Shown: positions 7,900 through 15,838 of the stretch, piece by piece
Numbering within the stretch: the stretch's first letter is position 1
Layout: each line of letters opens with the position of its first letter
Origin: Rugosimonospora sp036494675
GTDB taxonomy: Bacteria > Actinomycetota > Actinomycetes > Mycobacteriales > Micromonosporaceae
Direction: 5' to 3'
Assembly: GCA_036494675.1 (NCBI GenBank)
Contig: DASXOA010000435.1
Coordinates: 1-64,000 of the forward strand
DNA length: 64,000 nt
Translations under genes and position numbers: made by a program
Notes under the pieces: model-generated
What the model was told of the DNA's origin: nothing
The model's database searches: none
What the model saw: the letters and a program-made list of their open reading frames with translations, nothing else

Positions 7900-9626
7900 C
7901 CACCATCGCGGAACAGATCGTCACCGGGCTCGCCGACCTCGGCGTGCGCACCGTCTGGGGCGTCGTCGGGGACGCGCTGAACCCGGTCACCGACGCGATC
8001 CGGCGCGAGCCCCGGATCACCTGGCTCGGCACCCGGCACGAGGAGGTCGCGGCGTTCGCCGCCGGCGCGCAGGCCCAGCTGACCGGCACCATGGGGGTGT
8101 GCATGGGTACCGTCGGCCCGGGCTCCATCCACCTGCTCAACGGGCTGTACGACGCGAAGAAGTCGCACGCGCCGGTGCTGGCCATCTGCGGCCAGGTGCC
8201 CCTCGCCGAGCTGGGCAGCGACTACTTTCAGGAGGTCGACAACGACCTGCTGTTCCGCGACGTCGCCGCGTTCTGCCAGACCGTCACCTCGCCCCGGCAG
8301 ATGCCGCGGCTGCTGGAGCAGGCCGTCCACGCCGCCTACGCCGGGCCGGGCGTCGCGGTCCTGACGCTGCCCGGCGACGTCGGCTCGCTGGACGTCCCCG
8401 ACTCGCCCCGGCCACACCTGAGCACCCGCCGGCCGGTCACCACGCCGGGCGAGGCCGAGCTGACGGCCGCCGCGCAGCTCATCAACGCCGCGTCGAAGGT
8501 CACCATGCTCGTCGGCATGGGTGCGCGGGAGGCCCGGGCCGAGGTGCTGGCGCTGGCCGAACACCTGAGCGCACCGATGGTACTGACGCTCAAGGCCAAG
8601 GAGGGACTGGAGCACGACAACCCGTACCAGATCGGCCAGAGCGGGCTGATCGGCAACCCGGCCACGAAGACCGCGTTCGACGACGCCGACCTGCTCCTCA
8701 TGGTGGGTACCGATTTCCCGTACCCGCAGTGGCTGCCGGCCGGTACCCCGACCGTCCAGCTCGACGTCCGTCCCGAGCACATCGGCCGCCGTACGCCCGT
8801 CGACGCGGGCCTGGTCGGCGACGCCGGCCCGAGCCTGCGCCAACTGACCGCGCTGCTGTCGGCCAAGACCGACCGCGCCCACCTGGACGCCGCGCGCGAG
8901 CACTTCGAGAAGTGGCGGCAGCGCCAGCAGCGCCTCCTCGACCCGCACCACGACGGCGGGATCGTCGGCAAGATCCGCTCCCATTTCGACAACCCCGACA
9001 AGCGGATCCGCCCCGAGATGCTCGCCGCCCTCGTCGACCGCCATGCCGCCGACGACGCCGTTTTCACCAGTGACACCGGCATGTCCACGGTCTGGCTGGC
9101 CCGCTTCGTGCACCTGCGCGGGACCCGGCGGCTGCTCGGCTCGTACAACCTGGGTTCGATGGCCAACGCCATGCCGCACGCGTTGGGGGCCCAGGCCCTC
9201 GACCGTGACCGCCAGGTCATCGCGTTCTGCGGCGACGGCGGGCTGACCATGCTGCTGGGTGACCTGCTCACCGCCGTCGCCTACGACCTGCCCGTGAAGC
9301 TCATCGTGTTCGACAACGAGCGGCTGGGCATGGTCAAGCTCGAACAGGAGCAGGGTGGGCTGCCCGAGTTCGGCACGCATCTCACCAACCCGGACCTCGC
9401 CGCGGTCGCCCGCTCCATCGGCCTGACCGGCATCCGGGTCGCCGAACCCGAGGCGCTCGACGCCGCGGTCCGCGAGGCGCTGTCCACCCCGGGGCCGGTG
9501 CTGCTCGACGTCCTGACGAACCCCGACGAGATCTCGCTCCCGCCCAAGACGACCGCCGCCGATGCCTGGGGTTTCGCCATCGCGAAGATCGAGGAGGGCC
9601 TGCTCAGCCCCGGCGACCACGACTAG
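7896..9626 (+). CDS. poxB: Thiamine-diphosphate enzyme, pyruvate dehydrogenase (quinone)/PoxB type
   Basis: The 576-residue protein has all three domains of the pyruvate oxidase/acetolactate synthase family: an N-terminal pyrimidine-binding domain with the activating glutamate (GTRHEE, residue 49 or 50), a central FAD/nucleotide-binding domain, and a C-terminal diphosphate-binding domain with the GDGGLTMLLGDLL motif ending in FDN. Length and the conserved NLGSMANAMPHALGAQ stretch match PoxB, which decarboxylates pyruvate to acetate and passes electrons to menaquinone at the membrane. Acetolactate-synthase-like activity cannot be excluded. GTG 7896 overlaps the previous stop, with CAGGAG upstream. 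The partner upstream is a membrane-anchored FMN/Fe-S protein. Confidence 0.85.
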   Translation: MTTIAEQIVTGLADLGVRTVWGVVGDALNPVTDAIRREPRITWLGTRHEEVAAFAAGAQAQLTGTMGVCMGTVGPGSIHLLNGLYDAKKSHAPVLAICGQVPLAELGSDYFQEVDNDLLFRDVAAFCQTVTSPRQMPRLLEQAVHAAYAGPGVAVLTLPGDVGSLDVPDSPRPHLSTRRPVTTPGEAELTAAAQLINAASKVTMLVGMGAREARAEVLALAEHLSAPMVLTLKAKEGLEHDNPYQIGQSGLIGNPATKTAFDDADLLLMVGTDFPYPQWLPAGTPTVQLDVRPEHIGRRTPVDAGLVGDAGPSLRQLTALLSAKTDRAHLDAAREHFEKWRQRQQRLLDPHHDGGIVGKIRSHFDNPDKRIRPEMLAALVDRHAADDAVFTSDTGMSTVWLARFVHLRGTRRLLGSYNLGSMANAMPHALGAQALDRDRQVIAFCGDGGLTMLLGDLLTAVAYDLPVKLIVFDNERLGMVKLEQEQGGLPEFGTHLTNPDLAAVARSIGLTGIRVAEPEALDAAVREALSTPGPVLLDVLTNPDEISLPPKTTAADAWGFAIAKIEEGLLSPGDHD

Positions 9627-9706
9627 ATGATTGAGTCCATGGGTTTTAATGGTCGTGGGCGAATTGGCGGAGGTCCCGGGGATCGGTTCCGCTGAAGGAG
9701 GCACGC

Positions 9707-10300
9707 GTGTCTTTCACCGACCCGAACGAAGCTGTTCCCGCCGAGTTGAGGACCGAAGAGTTCGTCTTGCGTCCGATCGTGGCCGACGACGCGGAGTTGG
9801 ATTATGCCGCCGTGATGGAGACGCGTGAGGACCTGCGGTTATGGGAGCAGTCGACGTGGCCCGGAGACGACTTCACTGTGGAAGCGAACCGGGAGGATCT
9901 CGTCAACCTCGAACGTCGCCATGCCGAGCATCGTGCGTTCACGTACACGGTGCTCGACCCGGCAGGCATCGAATGCCTGGGCTGCGTCTACATCTTTCCT
10001 ACAACCGCCACGTTCCTGGTGAAGTCCACGGTGACGCCGGTCGGTGGCGAGGTCTGGGCGGACGTGGACGCTGTGGTCTACTTCTGGGCTCGCAAGTCGA
10101 GGATGGAGACGGGAATGGACGAACGTCTGCTCACAGCGCTGCGAGCCTGGTTCGACGAGGAGTGGCAGTTCGAGCGAACCGTCTACGTCACGAACGAGCA
10201 GTTCGAGCAGCAGATGGATCTCCTGAACCGCACGGATCTGAGTGTGAAGTTCGAATTGCTCGAGCCCGGCAAGGCAGGGAAGTACCTCATCTTCGGTTGA
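9707..10300 (+). CDS. GNAT-family N-acetyltransferase
   Basis: The 197-residue protein opens with the RimJ/RimL-like signature TEEFVLRPIVADDAELDYAA and contains a beta-strand pair around ECLGCVYIFPT that corresponds to the GNAT core. The acetyl-CoA loop is degenerate (no clear R/Q-x-x-G-x-G/A), so activity is uncertain. GTG 9707 has AAGGAGG 5 nt upstream. Base composition is visibly lower in GC than its neighbours (for example gagttggattatgcc, caatcgtgcgttc-like codons), hinting at later acquisition. It stands alone on the plus strand between the PoxB operon and the MFS gene. Confidence 0.65.
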   Translation: MSFTDPNEAVPAELRTEEFVLRPIVADDAELDYAAVMETREDLRLWEQSTWPGDDFTVEANREDLVNLERRHAEHRAFTYTVLDPAGIECLGCVYIFPTTATFLVKSTVTPVGGEVWADVDAVVYFWARKSRMETGMDERLLTALRAWFDEEWQFERTVYVTNEQFEQQMDLLNRTDLSVKFELLEPGKAGKYLIFG

Positions 10301-10439
10301 GATTGGCCGCTCGACGGTGAGCATCAACTCGTGGTCACGCAACAACCCCGAAACGTCACAGCCACACGCGCTGCGGCTGCTCCCGGCACCTGGCCGACAG
10401 CGAACCGGGGCGCGGTCGGCGTCCGGTAGGCTGGCCACC

Positions 10440-10541
10440 GTGATCCCGCTGGAGGCCGTCGCCGCTGCGTACGCCCAGTGGATCGCTCCCGATCTGCCGC
10501 TGTACGGCAATGACCACGATCGCGCGGACTTCGCTCCCTGA
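10440..10541 (+). CDS. Possible 33-residue leaderless ORF or gene remnant
   Basis: A GTG at 10440 lies 7 nt after a TAGGCT -10 hexamer (10427-10432), the spacing typical of leaderless actinomycete transcripts. The frame reads VIPLEAVAAAYAQWIAPDLP and stops after 33 codons. It resembles the start of a larger protein cut short rather than a complete domain. No homologue is recognised. The rest of 10301-10700 holds two palindromes (listed separately) and no other supportable gene. Confidence 0.25.
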   Translation: MIPLEAVAAAYAQWIAPDLPLYGNDHDRADFAP

Positions 10542-10610
10542 CGGGTCGGTTGCACCCACCGCCATCCGTCCCCCCTCTGTCCGGAGCGTCTCCGTCATGT
10601 CCAGATACCT

Positions 10611-10630
10611 TGCCGGCATCGATGCCGGCA
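10611..10630. promoter_or_regulatory. Perfect 20-bp palindrome upstream of the MFS gene
   Basis: TGCCGGCATCGATGCCGGCA is a perfect 20-bp palindrome centred 81 bp before the MFS start. It could be an operator for an unlinked regulator or a leader hairpin. No associated promoter hexamers are convincing. Confidence 0.45.
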
Positions 10631-10675
10631 CAGATCGCCGCGGCCACACCGAGATGACGACCCAGGCGGCCCAGG

Positions 10676-10693
10676 CCTCCGGGGCCCCGGAGG
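10676..10693 (+). promoter_or_regulatory. Palindrome enclosing the MFS ribosome-binding site
   Basis: CCTCCGGGGCCCCGGAGG is a perfect 18-bp palindrome. Its right arm contains GGAGG (10689-10693), which sits 7 nt before the GTG at 10701 and is the only plausible ribosome-binding site. In RNA it can form a 7-bp GC stem with a GGCC loop that hides the site. Confidence 0.5.
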
Positions 10694-10700
10694 TGGCGCC

Positions 10701-11930
10701 GTGAACGGCAAACGGGGCGTGGTCGCGGTGCTGCGGGCGCCGCAGGCCGTCCGGGTACTCGCGGCCAGCCAGGTCGGCCGGCTCCCGCTCGCCGCGACAC
10801 CGTTGGCGCTGCTGCTGTTCGCCCGCGAGACGATGACCCTCACGATGGCCGGGATCCTCGTCGGCGGGTACACCGCCGGTACCGCCGTCGGGCAGCCGCT
10901 GTTGGCCCGCGTCGCCGACCGGTGGCGGCAACCGCCCGTGATGTGGGTTGCCGTGACCGTCTCCACGGCCGGCTACGCCCTGGCCGCGTCGCGCCCCGTT
11001 CCCGCCGTCGCCGTCGCCGCGGCCGCCATGGCCGGCATCGGGGCGCCGCCGTTCGAGTCGTGCCTGCGCGTGCTGTGGCGGGACCTGATCGGCGAGCCGC
11101 TGCTGCACGCGGCGTACACGCTCGACGTCGCGTTGCAGGAACTCATCTTCATCGTCGGCCCGCTGGTGGCGCTGGCCGGGTACGCCGTCGCCGGCGCGCG
11201 GGGCGGCCTGGTCGCGACCGCCGCCGCCCAACTCGCCGGCACCCTGTTGTTCTCCACCGCGCCGGTCGTGCGCCGGTGGCGCGGCACCCGGGCGCACCGC
11301 CACTGGGCGGGTGCGCTGCGCTCGTCGCACCTGCGGCTGCTGCTGGCCGCGACCCTGTTGGTCGGCGCGGCGGTCGGCGGTACCGCGGTCGCGGTCGCCG
11401 GGTACGCCGACGCGCACGGTTCCCGGTCGTGGGCGGCCTGGCTGCTGGCGGCTCAGGCGGCCGGGGCGCTGACCGGCGGGCTGGTCTCCGTCCGGTACCC
11501 GCTGCGGGATCCGCGCCGTGCCCTGCCCGCCGTGCTGGCGCTGCTCGCCGCCGGGTACCTGCCGCCGCTGCTGGTCGCGCCGGTCCCCGTGATGGCGGTG
11601 GCGCTGGCGGTCAGCGGGCTGATGCTGCCGACCGCACTGACCGGCGTGTTCATCACCGCGGACGGGGTGGCACCGGCGGGTACGGCGGCCGAGTCCTTCG
11701 CCTGGGTGGCGACCGCCTTCGCCACCGGCAGCGCGGCGGGGGCGGCGGCGAACGGCGCACTGTCCCAGGCGGTCGGCGGCGTCGCGATCGGGTTCGTCCC
11801 GGCCCCCGCGATCGTCGCGGCGGCGGCGGTGCTGCTGTGGCTCCGCCGCCGCCACGGCCGTCGCGGCCACCGCATCCGGCCCGAATCGCCGGTTGCCGTC
11901 GCCGGGGCCGCCACCACCGTCAGCGAGTGA
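10701..11930 (+). CDS. MFS transporter
   Basis: The 409-residue protein consists almost wholly of hydrophobic helices (about twelve) separated by short charged loops, with a family-like loop ARVADRWRQPP between helices 2 and 3. Length and topology fit a major facilitator superfamily exporter. Small polar/alanine-rich helices and the absence of a sugar-porter motif favour efflux, but the substrate is unknown. GTG 10701 follows GGAGG by 7 nt. The gene converges on the sialidase gene across tandem repeats and a hairpin. No regulator gene is adjacent, so the two upstream palindromes are the only regulatory hints. Confidence 0.8.
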   Translation: MNGKRGVVAVLRAPQAVRVLAASQVGRLPLAATPLALLLFARETMTLTMAGILVGGYTAGTAVGQPLLARVADRWRQPPVMWVAVTVSTAGYALAASRPVPAVAVAAAAMAGIGAPPFESCLRVLWRDLIGEPLLHAAYTLDVALQELIFIVGPLVALAGYAVAGARGGLVATAAAQLAGTLLFSTAPVVRRWRGTRAHRHWAGALRSSHLRLLLAATLLVGAAVGGTAVAVAGYADAHGSRSWAAWLLAAQAAGALTGGLVSVRYPLRDPRRALPAVLALLAAGYLPPLLVAPVPVMAVALAVSGLMLPTALTGVFITADGVAPAGTAAESFAWVATAFATGSAAGAAANGALSQAVGGVAIGFVPAPAIVAAAAVLLWLRRRHGRRGHRIRPESPVAVAGAATTVSE

Positions 11931-11942
11931 GCCGGCGCTCGC

Positions 11943-12014
11943 GGCGGTGTGGCGGTAACCGGCGGTGTGGCGGTAACCGGCGGTGTGGCGGTCACCGGCG
12001 GTGTGGCAGTACGA
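11943..12014. repeat. 18-bp tandem repeat, four units
   Basis: Units of GGCGGTGTGGCGGTAACC at 11943, 11961, 11979 and a degenerate fourth at 11997 fill the gap between the convergent MFS and sialidase genes. They lie immediately before a hairpin terminator. Confidence 0.85.
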
Positions 12015-12050
12015 CGGTGCGCCGAACCCCCGAGGGGATCCGGCGCACCG
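12015..12050. terminator. Bidirectional hairpin terminator
   Basis: Perfect 10-bp arms CGGTGCGCCG (12015-12024) and CGGCGCACCG (12041-12050) flank a 16-nt loop. It lies between the stop codons of the convergent MFS (11930) and sialidase (12060) genes. Confidence 0.7.
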
Positions 12051-12059
12051 TCCGTACGC

Positions 12060-13289
12060 TCAGCCCTGCACGTCCTTGACGGGCACGCGGGTGAACGTGA
12101 GGTTCGCGTTCGCCGTGGTGTCCCCGGTCTCGTACAGCACGCCGACCGTGGTGTCGTCCAGTTGTACGAGGTCCGAGTACGCGGCCGGCAGGCCGGTCAG
12201 GTCGTACCCGGTGGACCAGGTCACCCCGTCGTTGGTGCTCGCCCGGATCGCCATCACCGCGCGGTTCGTCGGATCCGCCGGGCCGGAGTAGAGCAGCACC
12301 GCGTGCGGGCCGGTGACCTGAAGGACGTTGCCCTCCACCACCGGCGTGGTGATGGTGTCCTGCGGGTGCAACGGCGAGACCAGCGTCGTGCCGCCGTCGG
12401 CGGAGTAGCCGTCCACCCGGTTGCCGGGTCCCGTCCCGTTCTGGTCGCGGCTGTTGACGTACACGCGTCCGTCCGGCAACTGGGCCATCGTGCTCTCGTT
12501 CGGGTTGCTGTACCCCTCCGTGGTGTCGTCGGTGTACCCGATGTGCCACGTGGCACCGTGGTCGTCGCTGTACAGGTCGTTGCCGCCGTAGTACTTGCTT
12601 TCGGCGCCCGTGTCGGTCGAACCGGCGGCCGGCGCGACCGAGTTGTTGGCCGGAACCACCAACCGTCCCTTGTGGACACCCTGGGTCAGCGCGATCGCGT
12701 GCCCGGGACCGGTGGCGTACCAGCGCCAGTTCGGCAGCTTCACCTGGTCGGTGATCTCCCGGCGGGACGACCAGGTGAGCCCGTCGTCCGTGCTGGTCTG
12801 CACGAAGATCCGGCGGGTCTGGTCCGCGGTCACCTGTCCGGCGAGGATCTGCGCCTCCGTGACGGTACCCGAGTTGTAGCAGGTGACCAGCACGATGTTG
12901 CCGGTCGCCGGGTCCACGACGGGCGCCGGATTGTCGGCGGTGTCACTGCCCGCGTCCGCGACCACGGACAGCGGCCCCCAGGTGCATCCGCCGTCGGTGG
13001 ACCGCTTCGAGACCACGTCGATGTTGCCGGAGTCGGCGGACGAACCGACCCGGCCCTCCGCGAACGTGACCAGCGTGCCCTTCCTGGTGGTCACCACGGC
13101 CGGGATGCGGAAGCTGGAGTAGCCCTCGGTCCCGGAGACGAACGGCACCGACGAGGTGCACGTGGCGCCCTTCGCCGGCGCGGCCGTCGCCGCGTCGTCG
13201 GGCGCGACGAGCAGGTACCCGCCCGCCAGGACCGCGGCGGCGGCGAGTGCGCCACCGACGATCCGCGGTCGGGTCGAGGTCAATCGCAT
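12060..13289 (-). CDS. Secreted exo-alpha-sialidase (GH33 type)
   Basis: The 409-residue protein has a Sec signal peptide (about residues 1-35, RPRIVGGALAAAAVLAGGYL). A six-bladed sialidase propeller follows, with the FRIP arginine motif (SSFRIPAVV), an EGR motif (FAEGR) and at least four Asp-boxes of S-x-D-x-G-x-T-W form (STDGGCTW, STDDGLTW, SDDHGATW, STNDGVTW). FRIP supplies the carboxylate-binding arginine and Asp-boxes stabilise the fold; the enzyme family cleaves terminal sialic acids or related nonulosonates outside the cell. ATG 13289 was chosen for the AAGGAG 7 nt upstream and the signal peptide. The gene appears monocistronic, with a 20-bp direct repeat in its upstream region. Confidence 0.88.
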   Translation of the reverse strand: MRLTSTRPRIVGGALAAAAVLAGGYLLVAPDDAATAAPAKGATCTSSVPFVSGTEGYSSFRIPAVVTTRKGTLVTFAEGRVGSSADSGNIDVVSKRSTDGGCTWGPLSVVADAGSDTADNPAPVVDPATGNIVLVTCYNSGTVTEAQILAGQVTADQTRRIFVQTSTDDGLTWSSRREITDQVKLPNWRWYATGPGHAIALTQGVHKGRLVVPANNSVAPAAGSTDTGAESKYYGGNDLYSDDHGATWHIGYTDDTTEGYSNPNESTMAQLPDGRVYVNSRDQNGTGPGNRVDGYSADGGTTLVSPLHPQDTITTPVVEGNVLQVTGPHAVLLYSGPADPTNRAVMAIRASTNDGVTWSTGYDLTGLPAAYSDLVQLDDTTVGVLYETGDTTANANLTFTRVPVKDVQG

Positions 13290-13336
13290 GGGAGTCTCCT
13301 TCGGGTCCGTGGGACGTTCGGGACGTGTCCGGGGTC

Positions 13337-13376
13337 CTGCTGTCGCAGGGTTGGTGCTGCTGTCGCAGGGTTGGCG
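13337..13376. repeat. Two tandem 20-bp repeats upstream of the sialidase gene
   Basis: CTGCTGTCGCAGGGTTGG plus two variable bases occurs twice in tandem (13337-13356 and 13357-13376), 48-87 bp upstream of the sialidase start. Twenty-base periodicity puts both copies on nearly the same face of the helix, so a regulator-binding site is possible. Confidence 0.6.
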
Positions 13377-13569
13377 CGAGAAAACGGACATCCCACGTCG
13401 GATGTCTTCGACACCGTAGCCACGCCGCCCGCCTCCTGGCAAGGGTGTGATCGACGCCAGGGACGCCTCCGTCCGGCAGGGCGACCACCGGTGCGGCTAC
13501 CGCTGCCGCACAGCCCGTCAACCGGGTACGATCCGGTCAGGCGATAGGTGCGCAAATGTGGGGAATACG

Positions 13570-14181
13570 GTGGACGAACCAATGCCGCCGGACCGGCCGA
13601 TCGCGCGGTGGGTCCTCATCTGTGCGGGGCTGTGCTCGACCCTGCTGACGTCCGGATGGCTGATCGCCGATGCGGTACAGCCGTCCACCTACAGCCCGAT
13701 ACACCAGACCATCAGCATCCTCTCGGGGCACGCGGGAGCGCACCGGTGGATCGTCACCACCGCGCTGCTGCTCGTCGGAACCTGTTACCTCGCGACCGCG
13801 GCCGGCCTGGCGGCGCTGCGCCGGGCGGCCCGCATCGGCCTGGTCGTCGCCGGCACGGCAGCCATCGGTGTCGCGCTGTCCCCCGAGCCGGTCGTGGGCA
13901 CCACCACCCGGCACATGGCCTTCACGACGGTCGGGGCGGCCACCATCGCGGTGTGGCCCGCACTCACCGCCCGACGCGACTGCCGTACCTGCGCCATCGT
14001 CAGCGTCCCGGTCGCGGCGGCGGTCACCGTGGTGTTCCTGGTCCTGCTCGGATGGCTCTTCGTCGAGGCGCAGACCGACGGGCGGGTGGGTCTGGCAGAG
14101 CGGATCGACTCGTCGATCCAGGCCTGCTGGCCGTTCGTGGTCGCGGTCGCGCTCCGGCGCGCCTCCCGCCCCGCCCGGTGA
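13570..14181 (+). CDS. DUF998-family membrane protein
   Basis: The 203-residue protein has about six hydrophobic helices. Its first periplasmic loop carries the DUF998 hallmark SPIHQTISILSGHAGAHRW, and later loops (SPEPVVGTTTRHMAFTTVG) also match the family. Function is unknown for the family. GTG 13570 follows GGGGA by about 6 nt; an ATG at 13582 is an alternative and would shorten only the cytoplasmic tail. The gene stands alone between the divergent sialidase region and the L,D-transpeptidase. Confidence 0.75.
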   Translation: MDEPMPPDRPIARWVLICAGLCSTLLTSGWLIADAVQPSTYSPIHQTISILSGHAGAHRWIVTTALLLVGTCYLATAAGLAALRRAARIGLVVAGTAAIGVALSPEPVVGTTTRHMAFTTVGAATIAVWPALTARRDCRTCAIVSVPVAAAVTVVFLVLLGWLFVEAQTDGRVGLAERIDSSIQACWPFVVAVALRRASRPAR

Positions 14182-14275
14182 CCGCCGTACCCGAAGGCGG
14201 TTCACCCGCGCGTTGCACGGACAGACGCATGTCACTGGACAGCGCGCAAACCCAACCCCGCGTCCGTTCAGGTTG

Positions 14276-14281
14276 TACCGT
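14276..14281 (+). promoter_or_regulatory. -10 element of a likely leaderless transcript
   Basis: TACCGT ends 6 nt before the ATG at 14288 and no Shine-Dalgarno sequence precedes that ATG. This TANNNT-N6-ATG arrangement is typical for leaderless mRNAs in actinomycetes. Confidence 0.55.
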
Positions 14282-14287
14282 GGCCGC

Positions 14288-15244
14288 ATGAGTCACGGCA
14301 CGACAAGGCGTTCGCTGTTCCTGCTCGGCGGCGCCACACTCGCCTCGGCCCTCACCGCCTGTAATCGGGGTGGCAGTTCCGCAGCCGGCGACTGGATGCA
14401 ACCCGGGGCCAGCGCGCCGGGTGCTCCGGCGTCCCCGAGCCCGTCGGCGTCCCCGAGCCCGGCCGGCCAGCCGGTGCATGTGTCCCTGCTCAACAGCGAC
14501 GGGGACGTGCGCGGCGTCGGCATGCCCATCATCGCCTTCTTCAACGTCAAGCCGACAGACGCGAAGAAGTTCAACGCGGCCACCAAAGTCACCGTCAACG
14601 GCTCCCCCGTCGAAGGCAACTGGTATTTCGAGAGCACCGCGCACGAGGGTGCCGCGATGGAGGCGCACTGGCGGCCGCAGACCTACTGGCCGGCCCACGC
14701 CCGGATCCACATGGACCTTCCGGTGAAGGGAGTGTCGGCCGGCACCGGGCTGGTCTTCGACGACAGCCTCACGCTGGACATGTCCACCGGCGTGGCGTAC
14801 ATCGGAACGATCGACGCAACCACGCTGCGCATGACGGTGACCGCCGATGGTGCGCAGTTCGGCACGTACCCGGTCAGCCTGGGCGCGACCAACACGCCGA
14901 CCTCCAGCGGCATCAAGGTCATCATGGAGAAGGGCCTCGACATCCCGATGAGAGGCCCCGGCTACTACGACGCGCACGTCCAGTACACGCAGCGCCTGAC
15001 CTACGGCGGCGAGTACCTTCACTCGGCCCCCTGGAACGTCGGCAACATCGGCCACCGTAGCTCGTCCAACGGGTGCACCAACCTGCTGCCCGCCGACGCT
15101 CAGAAGCTGTTCAGCACGTTCGAGATCGGCGACGTGTTCAACTATCCCAACGCGAACGGGCCGGCCATGACCATCGGGGCGGGCTACGGCGACTGGAACG
15201 TCGCGTGGTCGGAGTGGCAGACCGGCGGCGCACTGCCCGTCTGA
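14288..15244 (+). CDS. L,D-transpeptidase lipoprotein with Ig-like domain
   Basis: The 318-residue protein starts with a twin-arginine-like lipoprotein signal (TRRSLFLLGGATLASALTAC, lipobox cysteine about residue 23), then a Pro/Ser-rich spacer, an Ig-like domain (about residues 60-165, HVSLLNSDGDVRGVGMPI) and a C-terminal YkuD catalytic domain. The catalytic motif is H-R-S-S-S-N-G-C-T-N, with the nucleophilic cysteine in SNGCTNL and an upstream conserved histidine in YLHSAPWN. Such enzymes make 3-3 peptidoglycan cross-links outside the membrane. The start fits a leaderless transcript. It is followed by a very strong bidirectional hairpin. Confidence 0.9.
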   Translation: MSHGTTRRSLFLLGGATLASALTACNRGGSSAAGDWMQPGASAPGAPASPSPSASPSPAGQPVHVSLLNSDGDVRGVGMPIIAFFNVKPTDAKKFNAATKVTVNGSPVEGNWYFESTAHEGAAMEAHWRPQTYWPAHARIHMDLPVKGVSAGTGLVFDDSLTLDMSTGVAYIGTIDATTLRMTVTADGAQFGTYPVSLGATNTPTSSGIKVIMEKGLDIPMRGPGYYDAHVQYTQRLTYGGEYLHSAPWNVGNIGHRSSSNGCTNLLPADAQKLFSTFEIGDVFNYPNANGPAMTIGAGYGDWNVAWSEWQTGGALPV

Positions 15245-15256
15245 CGACGGCCATCC

Positions 15257-15303
15257 GACGCCGGGTCGGGAGCGGGGACATATCCGGCTCCCGACCCGGC
15301 GTC
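15257..15303. terminator. Strong bidirectional terminator hairpin
   Basis: A perfect 17-bp stem (GACGCCGGGTCGGGAGC and its complement at 15287-15303) encloses a 13-nt loop between the stop codons of the L,D-transpeptidase (15244) and the convergent MarR gene (15333). Confidence 0.85.
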
Positions 15304-15332
15304 ACCACTCCGGAGCGGGGCCGATGGCTGAG

Positions 15333-15788
15333 CTACTGGCCGATCGCCGAGCGCAGCTCCCGCAGGATGCGGGACAGCGTGGCGCGGTCGTGCTCGCTCA
15401 GTGAGCCGAAGACGCGGTCGGCCTCGGCCTGCCCGGCGACGCGGATCGCCGCGCCCGTCGTCGTACCCGCGTCGGTGAGCGCGACCAGCGTGGCGCGGCG
15501 GTCGTTCGCGTCGGCGCGCCGTTCGGCCAGGCCGCGACTGGAGAGATCATCGACGACCTCGGTGGCCGACCGGGGCGCGATCCTCAGGTGATCGGCCAGG
15601 TCAGACAGGCGCATGGGGCCGTGGCGCATGAGCACGGCGAGGGCGCGGGACTGGGACGGCGTCATGTCCCAGGGCGTCAACGTGAGCCGCGACTGGTGGC
15701 GGAGCGCGCGTGCCACGCTCCAGAACGTCTCGGACAGGCTCTCGTCCGCGTCGGCCGGCTTCACGGAAATACGGTAGCACCGGTACAT
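15333..15788 (-). CDS. MarR-family transcriptional regulator
   Basis: The 151-residue protein is a standard MarR fold: dimerisation helices at both ends and a winged helix in the centre (MRLSDLADHLRIAPRSATEV for the DNA-binding helices, then a DANDRRATLVALTDAG wing with the conserved D-x-R-R). ATG 15788 gives a leaderless-like start; a GTG about 8 codons downstream is an alternative. It is divergent from an ABC exporter gene with a compact palindromic operator in the 50-bp gap, so it very probably represses that exporter and itself. Confidence 0.85.
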   Translation of the reverse strand: MYRCYRISVKPADADESLSETFWSVARALRHQSRLTLTPWDMTPSQSRALAVLMRHGPMRLSDLADHLRIAPRSATEVVDDLSSRGLAERRADANDRRATLVALTDAGTTTGAAIRVAGQAEADRVFGSLSEHDRATLSRILRELRSAIGQ

Positions 15789-15795
15789 GTTGTAG

Positions 15796-15816
15796 CCTCA
15801 TAGTGAGGTAACCTCA
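15796..15816. promoter_or_regulatory. MarR operator candidate
   Basis: Three alternating half-sites CCTCA-TAG-TGAGG-TAA-CCTCA form two overlapping perfect palindromes in the 50-bp gap between the divergent marR and exporter genes. The position would block both promoters. The link to the MarR protein is by location. Confidence 0.65.
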
Positions 15817-15838
15817 GCATGCCGGAAGGAGTCTCTCA

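Noticed and set aside
6238..9704. Long antisense open frames opposite the glutamate-synthase-like and PoxB genes
   Set aside because: They have Arg/Gly/His/Asp-rich compositions, no domain motifs and lie wholly opposite strongly conserved genes; such frames are expected at this GC content.
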